DNA from: Actinomycetes bacterium
GTDB taxonomy: Bacteria > Actinomycetota > Acidimicrobiia > IMCC26256 > PALSA-610
DNA length: 32,780 nt
Direction: 5' to 3'
NCBI GenBank assembly: GCA_025360585.1
Contig: JANYBW010000075.1
Coordinates: 1 to 32,780 of the forward strand
Position 1 is the first letter of the stretch. Each line of letters opens with the position of its first letter. Made by a program: the position numbers and the translations under genes. Below, one piece after another: positions 16,258-24,921 of the stretch. Below the pieces are notes generated by a model. It did not search any database. It was given only the letters and a program-made list of their open reading frames with translations, and had not been told where the DNA came from.

Positions 16258-19200
16258 TCAGGCTACCGGTAGGGCGTCGACAGGTCCGACCGCCGGGCTC
16301 TCGATCGGAGCCACCTCGTTGAGCATCGTCAGAATCGCCTTAGCTTCATCGCCGGGTTTGACGCCCTTCAAGGGCACAATGACCGTCGGACCGTTCACGG
16401 AATTGTTCACCGTCGTGCTCGGCGCCAATCGTTGCAGCCGGATTTCGGTGCTCTTTTTCAGCTCCCAACCCTCGATGCGGACCCGACCATTGGTGAGTTG
16501 CATCTCGCGAATACCGCGGGCCGCACACGCAACCCGAAGCCGCGCCACGGTGATAAGCGCGAGGGCTGGCTCGGGCAGTGGCCCGTAACGGTCCTGCCAT
16601 TCTTGTTCCACGTCGTCGACTTCAGCATCGGTTACCACCGCGGCGAGCCGGCGGTAGGCCTCCATCCGGACGTCGTCGCGCTCGACGTACTCGCGTGGCA
16701 AGTTCGCATCGCCGGGGATATCGATCACGATGTCCGAGATCACTTCCGCGACGACCACGCCGGTGAGCTCGCCGACGGCTTCGGTGACCATCTCCATATA
16801 CAGATCGAATCCAACCGCCGCGATGTGGCCGCTCTGTTCGGCACCCAGCAAATTGCCGGCACCGCGGATTTCGAGATCGCGCATTGCGAGTTTGAAACCG
16901 GATCCGAGATCGGTGAACTCACCAATCGCTTTGAGCCGTTCGTATGCCTCTTCGCTCAACGCCGTGTCGCGGGGATACAACAAGTACGCGTACGCACGTT
17001 GTCCGCGTCGCCCGACTCGACCGCGAAGCTGATAGAGCTGCGACAGGCCTAACAAATCGGAGCGATCAACCACGAGCGTGTTCACAGTCGGCATGTCGAG
17101 ACCGCTCTCGACGATGGTCGTGCACACCAACACGTCGAATTCACGTTCCCAAAAGGCCGTAACCGAGCGTTCAAGCCGACCTTCATCCATCTGGCCGTGG
17201 GCAACGTTGATACGCGCCTCGGGCACCAACGCGCGCAGATCATCAGCAACGTGTTCGATATCTTTCACGCGATTGTGCACGTAGAGCACTTGCCCTTCGC
17301 GCAGAAGTTCGCGACGGATCGCCTCTGCGACTGCCCGTTCGTCGTATTCGTTCACATAGGTGAGAATCGGTTGGCGATCTTCCGGCGGCGTGTTGACGAG
17401 TGAAAGATCGCGAATTCCGGTGATCGACAGCTCAAGGGTTCGCGGAATTGGGGTCGCCGAGAGTGTCAGCACATCGACTCCCGCCTTGAATTGCTTGATC
17501 TTTTCTTTGTGTTGCACACCGAAGCGTTGTTCCTCATCAACGACTAAAAGACCAAGGTCTTTGAACGAGACATCACCAGAAATCAAGCGATGGGTACCGA
17601 TCACCACATCGACCGAGCCCTCGGCAATATCAGCGATGACCTGTTTTGTTTCTTTGGCGGTGAGAAACCGCGATAACACTTCAACTCTGACGGGATAGTT
17701 CGCGAAGCGTTCACGAAATGTCTGGCCGTGTTGACCGGCAAGCAATGTCGTGGGTACAAGAATCGCGGCTTGCTTACCTTCTTGCACGCACTTGAATACA
17801 GCTCGCAACGCAACTTCTGTCTTGCCGTAACCAACGTCGCCGCACACAAGACGATCCATTGGTGTCGCGCGTTCCATATCAGCTTTGACGTCTTCGATCG
17901 CGCGGAGCTGATCTGGGGTTTCTTCATACGGAAACGCGTCTTCGATTTCGCGCTGCCAGGGCGTGTCCGGGCCGAACAAATGGCCAGGCGTTGCCAGCCG
18001 TTTGCGATACAAAATAACGAGTTCGGCCGCAATATCGCGTGCAGCCTTACGGACCTTCGCTCGAGTCTTTTCCCAATCCGCGCCGCCCATTTTGGAAAGC
18101 CGTGGCGTGTCGCCGCCGGTGTACTTACGAATGATTCCGATCTGATCCGTGGGGACATACACCCGTTCATTGCCACGAAATTCGACGACGAGATAGTCGC
18201 GGGTAAAACCAAACATCGTCCTTTCGACCATGTCGCTAAATCGACCGATTCCGTGTTGGCGATGAACGACGTAATCGCCCTTCGTCATTCCCTCATAGAA
18301 GTCAGCACCTTTTCGCGCTCCGCGCGGCTTGCGGTGCACGCGACGGCGACCGGTGAGATCGGCCTCAGAGACCAACACGATGTTGTACGCCGGTAGCACC
18401 ACACCGCGATCCAACGCAGCAACGATCACGTGCACACCGGGTTGATCCAACAGCGGCGAACGATCAGCGACGGCTTCATGCACGTCAACGATGAAGCCTT
18501 CGCCCGCGAGCACCTCGGTTATGCGTCGAGCGCTACCGGTTCCTTCCGCACAGATCATGACGCGCCAGCCATCACTGCGCAGCCGATGCAACCGTTTTAC
18601 CAGGGCCTCGGTATCGCCGACTACCGGATCGAATTGGGTCGCGGCGATCGTTTCGGTATCAGGGCCATCGGGAGCATTGAGCAGCGGGACCCAACCAGCT
18701 TTGGTGTGTTCCAACAGACGATCAAACGGCAACGACAACCGCGGAAACTCCGCGTGTTCATCGGCAACGCCCCAGGTGTCCGCGAGGACCGACGCGAGGT
18801 TTGCCTCTTCGTCGAGGAGTTCCTGCGCACGATCGCGCATGCGCCGTGGTTCACACAGCACCACGAGCGCGCCGCTCGGCAAGAGATCAGGCAACAGTTC
18901 TTCTCGATCGCAGAGCCACGGCAACCAGCTCTCCATACCATCAAAAATCGCGCCTTCGCCGAGCCGTTCCCATTGTTCACGGCCCCACGGTTGCCATTGC
19001 ATGAGTGAACGCGCGCGTTCGCGCACTTCATCAGTAGGGAGAAGTTCGCGGGCGGGAAACAATACTGTGGCATCGATGTCGTCGGTGCTGCGCTGATCGG
19101 CAATCGAGAAGTGACTGAGACGATCGACTTCATCGCCCCAAAGGTCGATCCGAACCGGATGATCTGCCGTGACGGGATAGACGTCGACGATGGAGCCGCG

Positions 19201-19737
19201 CACAGCAACTTCGCCCCGCCCCTCAACTTGGTACTCGCGGCGGTAGCCACAACGCACGAGATGCGCGACGAGCTCATCGCGGTCCAGCCGCTGACCTTTA
19301 CGTACAAACACTGGCTCGATATCCGCGACGTGCGGTCCAAGACGCTGCACGAGCGCGCGGACGGGGGCCACTACGACCGCCGGCAGGTGTTCGCCGCCTG
19401 CTTGAATGCGCCACATCACCCGGAGGCGTTTCCCCATCGTTTCGCTGGCTGGCGAGACTCGTTCAAACGGCAGGGTTTCCCATGCAGGAAACAGTTCCAC
19501 AGCTTCGGAGCCGAGGTACAACGCAAGATCGTGGGCCAGCCGTTCGGCTTCCACACCGGTCGGGACCGCGACCAACAACGGAGTACGCGCGGTGGTGCGC
19601 GCCAACGCGGCCACGAAGAGCGATCGAGCCGCATCCGGGACGGCCACACTGCGCCCCTGACCCGCCGACGCGGCCATGAGCGCGCGATCGCCATCAAGAA
19701 CCAGAGGTACACCGTTGAGTGGAGCGCGAGCTAACAA
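16258..19737 (-). CDS. mfd: Transcription-repair coupling factor
   Basis: This 1159-residue DNA translocase removes RNA polymerase stalled at lesions and recruits UvrA. In order: a UvrB-like N-terminal module (1-330; 'LFPAWETLPFERVSP', 'YQVEGRGEVAVRGSIVDVYP'), the RNA polymerase-interacting CarD-like domain (about 485-545; 'KGDYVVHRQHGIGRF') and the superfamily 2 motor. The motor has Walker A 'GDVGYGKT' (633-640), the DEEQ box (734-737), and the downstream 'LSATPIPRTLELSITGIRDL' and 'QLRGRVGRRGQRAYAYLLYP'. The TRCF C-terminal domain closes the protein. The start is TTG at 19737, with AAGGG about 8 nt upstream. It heads the mfd-foldase-mazG operon. Confidence 0.97.
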   Translation of the reverse strand: MLARAPLNGVPLVLDGDRALMAASAGQGRSVAVPDAARSLFVAALARTTARTPLLVAVPTGVEAERLAHDLALYLGSEAVELFPAWETLPFERVSPASETMGKRLRVMWRIQAGGEHLPAVVVAPVRALVQRLGPHVADIEPVFVRKGQRLDRDELVAHLVRCGYRREYQVEGRGEVAVRGSIVDVYPVTADHPVRIDLWGDEVDRLSHFSIADQRSTDDIDATVLFPARELLPTDEVRERARSLMQWQPWGREQWERLGEGAIFDGMESWLPWLCDREELLPDLLPSGALVVLCEPRRMRDRAQELLDEEANLASVLADTWGVADEHAEFPRLSLPFDRLLEHTKAGWVPLLNAPDGPDTETIAATQFDPVVGDTEALVKRLHRLRSDGWRVMICAEGTGSARRITEVLAGEGFIVDVHEAVADRSPLLDQPGVHVIVAALDRGVVLPAYNIVLVSEADLTGRRRVHRKPRGARKGADFYEGMTKGDYVVHRQHGIGRFSDMVERTMFGFTRDYLVVEFRGNERVYVPTDQIGIIRKYTGGDTPRLSKMGGADWEKTRAKVRKAARDIAAELVILYRKRLATPGHLFGPDTPWQREIEDAFPYEETPDQLRAIEDVKADMERATPMDRLVCGDVGYGKTEVALRAVFKCVQEGKQAAILVPTTLLAGQHGQTFRERFANYPVRVEVLSRFLTAKETKQVIADIAEGSVDVVIGTHRLISGDVSFKDLGLLVVDEEQRFGVQHKEKIKQFKAGVDVLTLSATPIPRTLELSITGIRDLSLVNTPPEDRQPILTYVNEYDERAVAEAIRRELLREGQVLYVHNRVKDIEHVADDLRALVPEARINVAHGQMDEGRLERSVTAFWEREFDVLVCTTIVESGLDMPTVNTLVVDRSDLLGLSQLYQLRGRVGRRGQRAYAYLLYPRDTALSEEAYERLKAIGEFTDLGSGFKLAMRDLEIRGAGNLLGAEQSGHIAAVGFDLYMEMVTEAVGELTGVVVAEVISDIVIDIPGDANLPREYVERDDVRMEAYRRLAAVVTDAEVDDVEQEWQDRYGPLPEPALALITVARLRVACAARGIREMQLTNGRVRIEGWELKKSTEIRLQRLAPSTTVNNSVNGPTVIVPLKGVKPGDEAKAILTMLNEVAPIESPAVGPVDALPVA

Positions 19738-19843
19738 GTACAGACCCTTCGATGCCGCGAAGGCTCAGATTACGGTCGGGGCGCAGCCGGGCTGGCTTCG
19801 AAGCTTCTCGTTGCCGACCATTGGCATCCGCGGCAAAGTCGGC

Positions 19844-21208
19844 TCAGGCTTCGTCGGGCACCCAATTACCGTGAAAACCAAATGGGACCCGTTGGGGCAG
19901 CGAGACCACAGCTACCGGCTCACCCGTGAAATCTTGCGCGTTGAGAATCACGACGTCGCTCGAATTCGTCGTCGCGTCGTAGACGTACGACATGACCCAA
20001 CCGTCGTCTTCGCCAGCATCATCGTGACGCGGCACAAATACTGGCTCCAACGAAACCCGGCCTTCACCGTACTCGTGAAGTTCGGTTGTTCGTTTCAGCA
20101 GATCGTGTTTCAGCGCGGGGCCGTGCTCCACGCCGTGACCGAACGCCGCTCCGTAACCAAAACGGTGTTCGCGCCCAAGCAAGCGCTCGTCGTGGCGAGG
20201 AAATTCTTGGCCGCGATCATCGATGATTTCTTCATGCACTCTGCCAGTTGCGGGATCAACCGTCCAGCGAGCGAGTACGGGCTCACCTTCGTTCGGGCCA
20301 TACGTATCGTTCGCAAACATTTTCGGGTGCTTCACGACATCGCAGACCACCCGGCCATCCGGTAAATCAAACGCGTTCAGCGGGTGATAGACGTAACAGA
20401 GATCCGGCAGTTCGCACCACACAGTGTCGTTGCCATCGACGGCATCGCGCGACAACAACCCAACCCGCGCACCGTATTCGGGATCCCACAAGTACGGCAA
20501 CGCGTGGCCGTTGATTGCTGCTTCGAGATTGAACGTCACTGGGAGATCCAACACAACAACTTTGGATTCAGTGATCGCGCAGTCGTGCATCATCGGCTTG
20601 CCCGGCACCGGCACGTTCACAGTTTTGCGCACGAGGCCATTGGTGCCCACCACGACGTACTGCACGTAATCCCACTCGAAGTAATACACCATCGCGTGCA
20701 GTTCACCGGTTTGGGGATCACGCTTCGGATGCGCGGTGAACGATCCGGGCAACGTCTCGTTAAAATTCGTCATACGCAACGTTTCCAAGTCGTACGACAG
20801 CTCTACGGGCAAGCCGCCCGCTTCGACGATCGCGAACGTAGACCCACCGTGGCCAATGACATTGGTGTTCGCAGTTCCATCACCCATGCCGTGGCGCGGG
20901 CCGGGCGTGATCGGCCAATTCCGGGCTGTGCTCACGGAATCGCTGCGCACGAAACGATTGCGATACCACTGCGCTTTGCCGTCGCGCAACCGCAGCCCGT
21001 GCACCATCCCCGAACCCGTAAACCAGTGATAGCTCGCAGGATCGGGCGCGGCCACTGGATTCGGGCCGATACGCAACAACCGCCCCGACAACTCAGACGG
21101 GATCTCTCCGCGCACGGCAAGATCAAATGCTTCAACTTCGGTGTCGACGGGCGCAAAATTGCCTTCGAGATAGCGGCTGGTCGCCACACGAGATTCAGTC
21201 AGGGTCAT
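19844..21208 (-). CDS. Carotenoid oxygenase family protein (carotenoid cleavage dioxygenase)
   Basis: This 454-residue seven-bladed propeller enzyme of the RPE65/CCD family uses Fe(II) held by four histidines to split a polyene double bond with O2. The ligands are visible at H160 ('SFTAHPKRDP'), H208 ('PMMHDCAIT'), H275 ('VYHPLNAFD') and H446 ('FGFHGNWVPDEA'). Family features also include 'LSGRLLRIGPNPVAAPD', 'HWFTGSGMVHGLRLRDGKA' and 'GHGGSTFAIVEAGGLPVELS'. The ATG at 21208 has GGAG 8 nt upstream. It stands alone between mfd and an MFS gene; no carotenoid synthesis gene or rhodopsin is in the window, so the substrate (carotenoid, apocarotenoid or stilbene-like) is open. Confidence 0.94.
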   Translation of the reverse strand: MTLTESRVATSRYLEGNFAPVDTEVEAFDLAVRGEIPSELSGRLLRIGPNPVAAPDPASYHWFTGSGMVHGLRLRDGKAQWYRNRFVRSDSVSTARNWPITPGPRHGMGDGTANTNVIGHGGSTFAIVEAGGLPVELSYDLETLRMTNFNETLPGSFTAHPKRDPQTGELHAMVYYFEWDYVQYVVVGTNGLVRKTVNVPVPGKPMMHDCAITESKVVVLDLPVTFNLEAAINGHALPYLWDPEYGARVGLLSRDAVDGNDTVWCELPDLCYVYHPLNAFDLPDGRVVCDVVKHPKMFANDTYGPNEGEPVLARWTVDPATGRVHEEIIDDRGQEFPRHDERLLGREHRFGYGAAFGHGVEHGPALKHDLLKRTTELHEYGEGRVSLEPVFVPRHDDAGEDDGWVMSYVYDATTNSSDVVILNAQDFTGEPVAVVSLPQRVPFGFHGNWVPDEA

Positions 21209-21270
21209 GATGCAAGCTCCATTTAGATTTTTGGTGGGCGTAGAATTGCGGATACCGCACGAAAAGCTCC

Positions 21271-21308
21271 GGGAAAGGCGCTTTGGGGGTTGGGGGTTGG
21301 GGTTTTGG
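21271..21308 (+). other. G-rich tract, potential G-quadruplex
   Basis: On the plus strand G3 (21271-21273), G5 (21285-21289), G5 (21292-21296) and G4 (21299-21302) follow one another, with TT loops between the last three and a further GG at 21307. This meets the usual four-run pattern except for one 11-nt loop. It lies 63-100 bp upstream of the carotenoid oxygenase start, C-rich in its sense strand, and just behind the MFS stop. Confidence 0.5.
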
Positions 21309-21325
21309 TGTTTTGGTGGACGGTG

Positions 21326-22546
21326 TCAACCTAAATCTTTGCTCGGAGCAGAACAATTCGCGTGGACCAGGCCAAAGCCGCCCGCCAGAATCGAGGCAAT
21401 CCCACCAACCCACAACCCCGACCGGGCACCCCAACCATCACAAATCGCTCCAACAATTGGGCCACCAATGGGAGTCGTGCCCAAAAACACGACCGCTTGC
21501 AACGCTAGGACCCGCCCTCGCATCGCCGGATCAGCTCGCAACTGAACGATCGAAGTCGACGCGGTGAGAAACGAAATGGAGGTCCAGCCCACGATCAGCG
21601 AAACCGGAAAACTCAACCACAACCAAGGCGTGAGCGCGAGGGCGCACAGTGCAAGACCAAATGCCGCACTCGAACGGGCAACGTCGCGCAGGCCGATATT
21701 CACGCGTTTCGCGGCGTAGAGCGCACCCGCCAGTGAACCGGCACTCAAGACCGAAAATAGCCAGGTGAAGACGCGCTTGTCATGATGGAAGGTCTTCACC
21801 ACCAAGACGGGTAACACCACTTGAAAGTTGAATGCCAGAGTTCCCACAACGGCCATCACTACGAGTGAGACCCAAAGCTCAGGCATACTCCGCACATACG
21901 CGAAGCCCGCCCGGATTTGACCACTGGCGCGTTCCACAACGGGCGCGGCGCGAATTTCATCGACGTTCATCATCGCCAACGCGCCTAACACCGCGAGGTA
22001 CGTGAACGCATCGACGGCGAAACACCACGGATACCCAGCCGTTGAGATCAGAATTCCTGCGAGTAGCGGTCCGACGATTCTCGAGCTCGTCATCAGTGAA
22101 GAATTGAGCCCGACCGCATTGTTCACATCTTCGACGTCCACTAACTCAACGAAAAACGCCCGACGAGAGGGATTGTCGAACGCCATCGTGATCCCTCCGA
22201 GAGACGCAACCAGGCACAGCCAGAAGAACGACGGGTGCGGCCGCGAAGCTACGAACGCCAGCCCGAACGACTGGGCCATCGCCAACGTTTGTACTCCCAT
22301 CAGCAACTTGCGTTTGTCCGCTCGATCGGCAACTACTCCGCCGTACGCGCCGAGCAGCAACATCGGCAAGAACTGACATGCAGCAATGATGCCAACCGCC
22401 AAACCTTTGCCGCGGAGTTCCAAAACAAAGAGCGATTGCGCCACCAGCGTCAGCCAATTGCCGACCTGCGACGTGAACTGACCAAAGAAAAACAGTCGGA
22501 AATTACGGTGCCGCATCGACCGAAACGTCGCGACCGATTCGGTCAT
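21326..22546 (-). CDS. MFS transporter (MFS_3 / EntS-like, DHA3-type)
   Basis: This 406-residue protein has about twelve membrane spans. The N terminus 'FRSMRHRNFRLFFFGQFTSQ' and 'VGNWLTLVAQSLFVLEL' and the loop 2-3 signature 'GAYGGVVADRADKRKLLMGV' mark the MFS_3 group, which includes the enterobactin exporter EntS and macrolide exporters. 'GITMAFDNPSRRAFFVELV' is also typical. It starts with ATG at 22546, overlapping the pth stop as ATGA, so its translation is likely coupled to Pth. Its link to Pth is positional only. The substrate is unknown; export of a small molecule by proton antiport is the family expectation. Confidence 0.9.
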   Translation of the reverse strand: MTESVATFRSMRHRNFRLFFFGQFTSQVGNWLTLVAQSLFVLELRGKGLAVGIIAACQFLPMLLLGAYGGVVADRADKRKLLMGVQTLAMAQSFGLAFVASRPHPSFFWLCLVASLGGITMAFDNPSRRAFFVELVDVEDVNNAVGLNSSLMTSSRIVGPLLAGILISTAGYPWCFAVDAFTYLAVLGALAMMNVDEIRAAPVVERASGQIRAGFAYVRSMPELWVSLVVMAVVGTLAFNFQVVLPVLVVKTFHHDKRVFTWLFSVLSAGSLAGALYAAKRVNIGLRDVARSSAAFGLALCALALTPWLWLSFPVSLIVGWTSISFLTASTSIVQLRADPAMRGRVLALQAVVFLGTTPIGGPIVGAICDGWGARSGLWVGGIASILAGGFGLVHANCSAPSKDLG

Positions 22547-23121
22547 CGTTGTGTATGTATCCGCAGCATCGCAGCATCGATGCCCTCGGCCAAGATCAAC
22601 TCAACCGCATCAGCCGCAGCTTCGACAGCCGCATCAATCTCGATTCGGTCCGCTTTGCCAAATTTATTCAGCACATGGTTCGCGCCTTGATCTTTTGAAG
22701 GCGGCTTTCCGATTCCGATGCGAACGCGCAGAAACTCATCGGTTTTACAGTGCGCTTTAATCGAACGCAAACCGTTGTTACCCGCGAGGCCACCGCCAGC
22801 TTTGAGCTTCACGGCTGCGGGGGCCAGGTCGAGTTCATCATGCACGACAACAAAATTCGCGGGCTCGACTTCGAAACGTCGCATCAGCGGCGCCGCGGCC
22901 TGGCCCGATTCGTTCATGTAGGTCGTCGGAATCGCGAGCGCAAGTGTGCGCCCAGCGATTGACACAACGCCCGATTGCGAATACAAGCCTTTTTCAACCC
23001 GAAGGTCGCATCGGTGCCGTTTCGCTAGCAACTCGATCGCGTCCGCACCCACGTTGTGGCGCGTGTGGCGATATTGACTCCCGGGATTCCCGAGCCCGAT
23101 CGCAAGGAGATCGACGCGCAG
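22543..23121 (-). CDS. pth: Peptidyl-tRNA hydrolase, apparently starting at CTG
   Basis: Pth frees tRNA from prematurely released peptidyl-tRNA in the cytoplasm. Read from CTG at 23121 the protein is 192 residues and begins '(M)RVDLLAIGLGNPGSQYRHTR', followed by 'HNVGADAIELL'. This holds the invariant GLGNPG Asn and the catalytic His of TRHN. Further on, 'PTTYMNESGQA', 'VVVHDELDLAPAAVKLKAGG', 'AGNNGLRSI' and 'RVRIGIGKP' complete the active site. There is no ATG, GTG or TTG in frame between the rplY stop and codon 24; the first standard start (GTG 23052) would remove the catalytic residues. CTG lies 2 nt behind the rplY stop, with GAAGG 8 nt upstream, so coupling to rplY is likely. A sequencing error at the start cannot be excluded. 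Confidence 0.93.
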   Translation of the reverse strand: MRVDLLAIGLGNPGSQYRHTRHNVGADAIELLAKRHRCDLRVEKGLYSQSGVVSIAGRTLALAIPTTYMNESGQAAAPLMRRFEVEPANFVVVHDELDLAPAAVKLKAGGGLAGNNGLRSIKAHCKTDEFLRVRIGIGKPPSKDQGANHVLNKFGKADRIEIDAAVEAAADAVELILAEGIDAAMLRIHTQR

Positions 23122-23123
23122 GG

Positions 23124-23726
23124 TTACGCGCCTTCGGGTTCGCTGCCGTCGGCGTTTGCTTGCGCGAGGCCACGCGGGATCGAGACCTGCACGATGAGAT
23201 CACCGGGATCATTCGTGAACACAACGCCAGCGGGCGCAGGAAGATCGGACACGTGAATCTGCTGCCCTAAGCCGAGCTCCGAAATGTCGTGCGTGATGAC
23301 CTGCGGTACATCAGCCGGACGACATGAGACACCGACTGAGAACAACAGTTGTTCGAGCAGACCGCCGAGGCGGACACCTTCAGGATCACCCACGAGCTCG
23401 AGGTGAACTTCGGCGGCGACATCGGCATCCGCGCTGACGCGAATGAAATCGACGTGGGTCAATGTGCTGCGAACCGGGTGACGGTCGATCTGGCGGGTCA
23501 GCACCAGTTGATCGGCAGAGCCGTCCAGCTTGAGCGTGATCACCGAGTTCACACCGGAGCTGGAGTGCAGAATTTTGTCCAGGTCGTGGGCGTTTACTGC
23601 CACGGATTCGTTGTCGCGGCCGAGGCCATAGACGACGGCGGGCACGTTGCCGGCTTGGCGCACGCGGCGAGCAGGTCCGTTGCCGCGACCTTCGCGGATT
23701 GTTGCAGTAAGCGTCGAGTCAGCCAT
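23124..23726 (-). CDS. rplY: 50S ribosomal protein bL25 (Ctc/TL5-type, two domains)
   Basis: This 200-residue protein binds 5S rRNA in the central protuberance of the ribosome. The N-terminal L25 domain (about 1-95: 'ADSTLTATIREGRGNGPARR', 'GNVPAVVYGLGRDNESVAV', 'HVDFIRVSADADV') is followed by the TL5/Ctc C-terminal beta domain ('VPQVITHDISELGLGQQIHV' and onward), as in general stress protein Ctc. It ends in an acidic tail and its stop is 2 nt from the proposed pth start, the usual actinobacterial order. The 154-nt gap to prs holds a 7-bp hairpin (CACAAGG/CCTTGTG) without a U-run, so read-through from prs is possible. Confidence 0.96.
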   Translation of the reverse strand: MADSTLTATIREGRGNGPARRVRQAGNVPAVVYGLGRDNESVAVNAHDLDKILHSSSGVNSVITLKLDGSADQLVLTRQIDRHPVRSTLTHVDFIRVSADADVAAEVHLELVGDPEGVRLGGLLEQLLFSVGVSCRPADVPQVITHDISELGLGQQIHVSDLPAPAGVVFTNDPGDLIVQVSIPRGLAQANADGSEPEGA

Positions 23727-23880
23727 GGCGCGTAGAAGTCCTCAGGTTGGTAAAAGAGACGAAAAGATTCTCGCGCACCGCACGCCAAGCTCCCCAACCG
23801 GACCCAATCCAACGTTTAGCGGTACTCACAAGGGCAGTTCCGACCTTGTGGGGCCACCAAAAGCCGAAGGGCTGGGGAAC

Positions 23881-24873
23881 TTAGAAATTGTCGCCGCCGA
23901 AGAGTTCGCTGACCGAGCCATCTTGGAACACTGCATCGATTGCGGCCCCGAGCAACGGGGCAATCGAAATCACCCGCAGCGAGTCGAATTGCTTATCGTC
24001 GGGAATCGGCAGTGTGTCTGTGACAATGACCTCGCGAATCGGGCCATTTTTCAAGCGATCGACGGCAGGTCCCGAAAGCAGGCCGTGAGTGGCGGCAATC
24101 ACGACTTCGCTTGCACCGCGAGCCATCAATAATTCTGCGGCCGAAACGACAGTGCCGGCGGTATCAATCATGTCGTCGACGAGGACACAAATGCGGCCCT
24201 CGACGTTGCCGACCACTTCCGTTGCGACCGCAACGTTGTGCGTGCCCTTCGGTCGCCGCTTATCGATGAAGGCCAGATCCACATCGAGGCCGTGGAGTTC
24301 TTCAAGCTTGCTGGCGTAACGCCGCGCGAGTTTGCCGCCGCCCGCATCAGGGGCAACCACAGTGATCTCACCGCTCAGCACCTCCGCGAGATAGGCCGCA
24401 ATCACGGGCACCGCGGTCAAATGATCGACTGGAAAATCGAAGAAACCTTGAATTTGGCCAGTGTGGAGATCCACGCTCACGACGCGGTCAGCGCCTGCGG
24501 TCGTCAGCATATCGGCGACCAGGCGCGCGGAAATCGGCTCGCGACCTTCAGCCTTACGATCCTGGCGCGCGTATCCGTAATACGGGCACACCGCGGTGAT
24601 GCGCTTGGCCGACGCGCGTTTCGCGGCATCGATCATCAGCATCTGTTCCATCAGCCGATCGTTGATCGGTTCGCAGTGACTTTGCAGCACAAAGACGTCC
24701 GCACCCCGAATGTTTTTGCTATACCGGCAATAGATTTCGCCATTCGCAAAAGTCGACAACGCCACGTCTGTGAGCGGGACTTGGAGATTCGAAGCGACCG
24801 CGTTGGCGAGCTCCTCATGGCCCCGGCCCGCCACGAGCACGAGCTGCTTGTGGGTTACGAGTTCACGGGCCAT
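23881..24873 (-). CDS. prs: Ribose-phosphate pyrophosphokinase (PRPP synthetase)
   Basis: This 330-residue class I enzyme makes PRPP from ribose 5-phosphate and ATP, feeding nucleotide, His and Trp synthesis. Visible features are the N-terminal 'VALSTFANGEIYCRYSKNIR', the ATP-binding 'VCPYYGYARQDRKAEGREPI', 'VVSVDLHTGQIQGFFDFPVD' and the PRPP loop 'CVLVDDMIDTAGTVVSAAEL'. The start ATG at 24873 is supported by AGGAG about 7 nt upstream. It follows glmU by 48 nt, as in mycobacteria. Confidence 0.97.
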   Translation of the reverse strand: MARELVTHKQLVLVAGRGHEELANAVASNLQVPLTDVALSTFANGEIYCRYSKNIRGADVFVLQSHCEPINDRLMEQMLMIDAAKRASAKRITAVCPYYGYARQDRKAEGREPISARLVADMLTTAGADRVVSVDLHTGQIQGFFDFPVDHLTAVPVIAAYLAEVLSGEITVVAPDAGGGKLARRYASKLEELHGLDVDLAFIDKRRPKGTHNVAVATEVVGNVEGRICVLVDDMIDTAGTVVSAAELLMARGASEVVIAATHGLLSGPAVDRLKNGPIREVIVTDTLPIPDDKQFDSLRVISIAPLLGAAIDAVFQDGSVSELFGGDNF

Positions 24874-24921
24874 TCGATTGCTCCTGGAGTCGAGGGGATC
24901 TGATTGTCGCCGATCGAGCGC

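Noticed and set aside
20384-21226. 280-codon plus-strand frame opposite the carotenoid oxygenase
   Set aside because: It is rich in His and Arg without motifs, while the minus strand carries all four iron-ligand histidines of a complete enzyme.
23727-23880. Hairpin CACAAGG/CCTTGTG between prs and rplY as a terminator
   Set aside because: The stem is only 7 bp with a 10-nt loop and no U-run follows on either strand.
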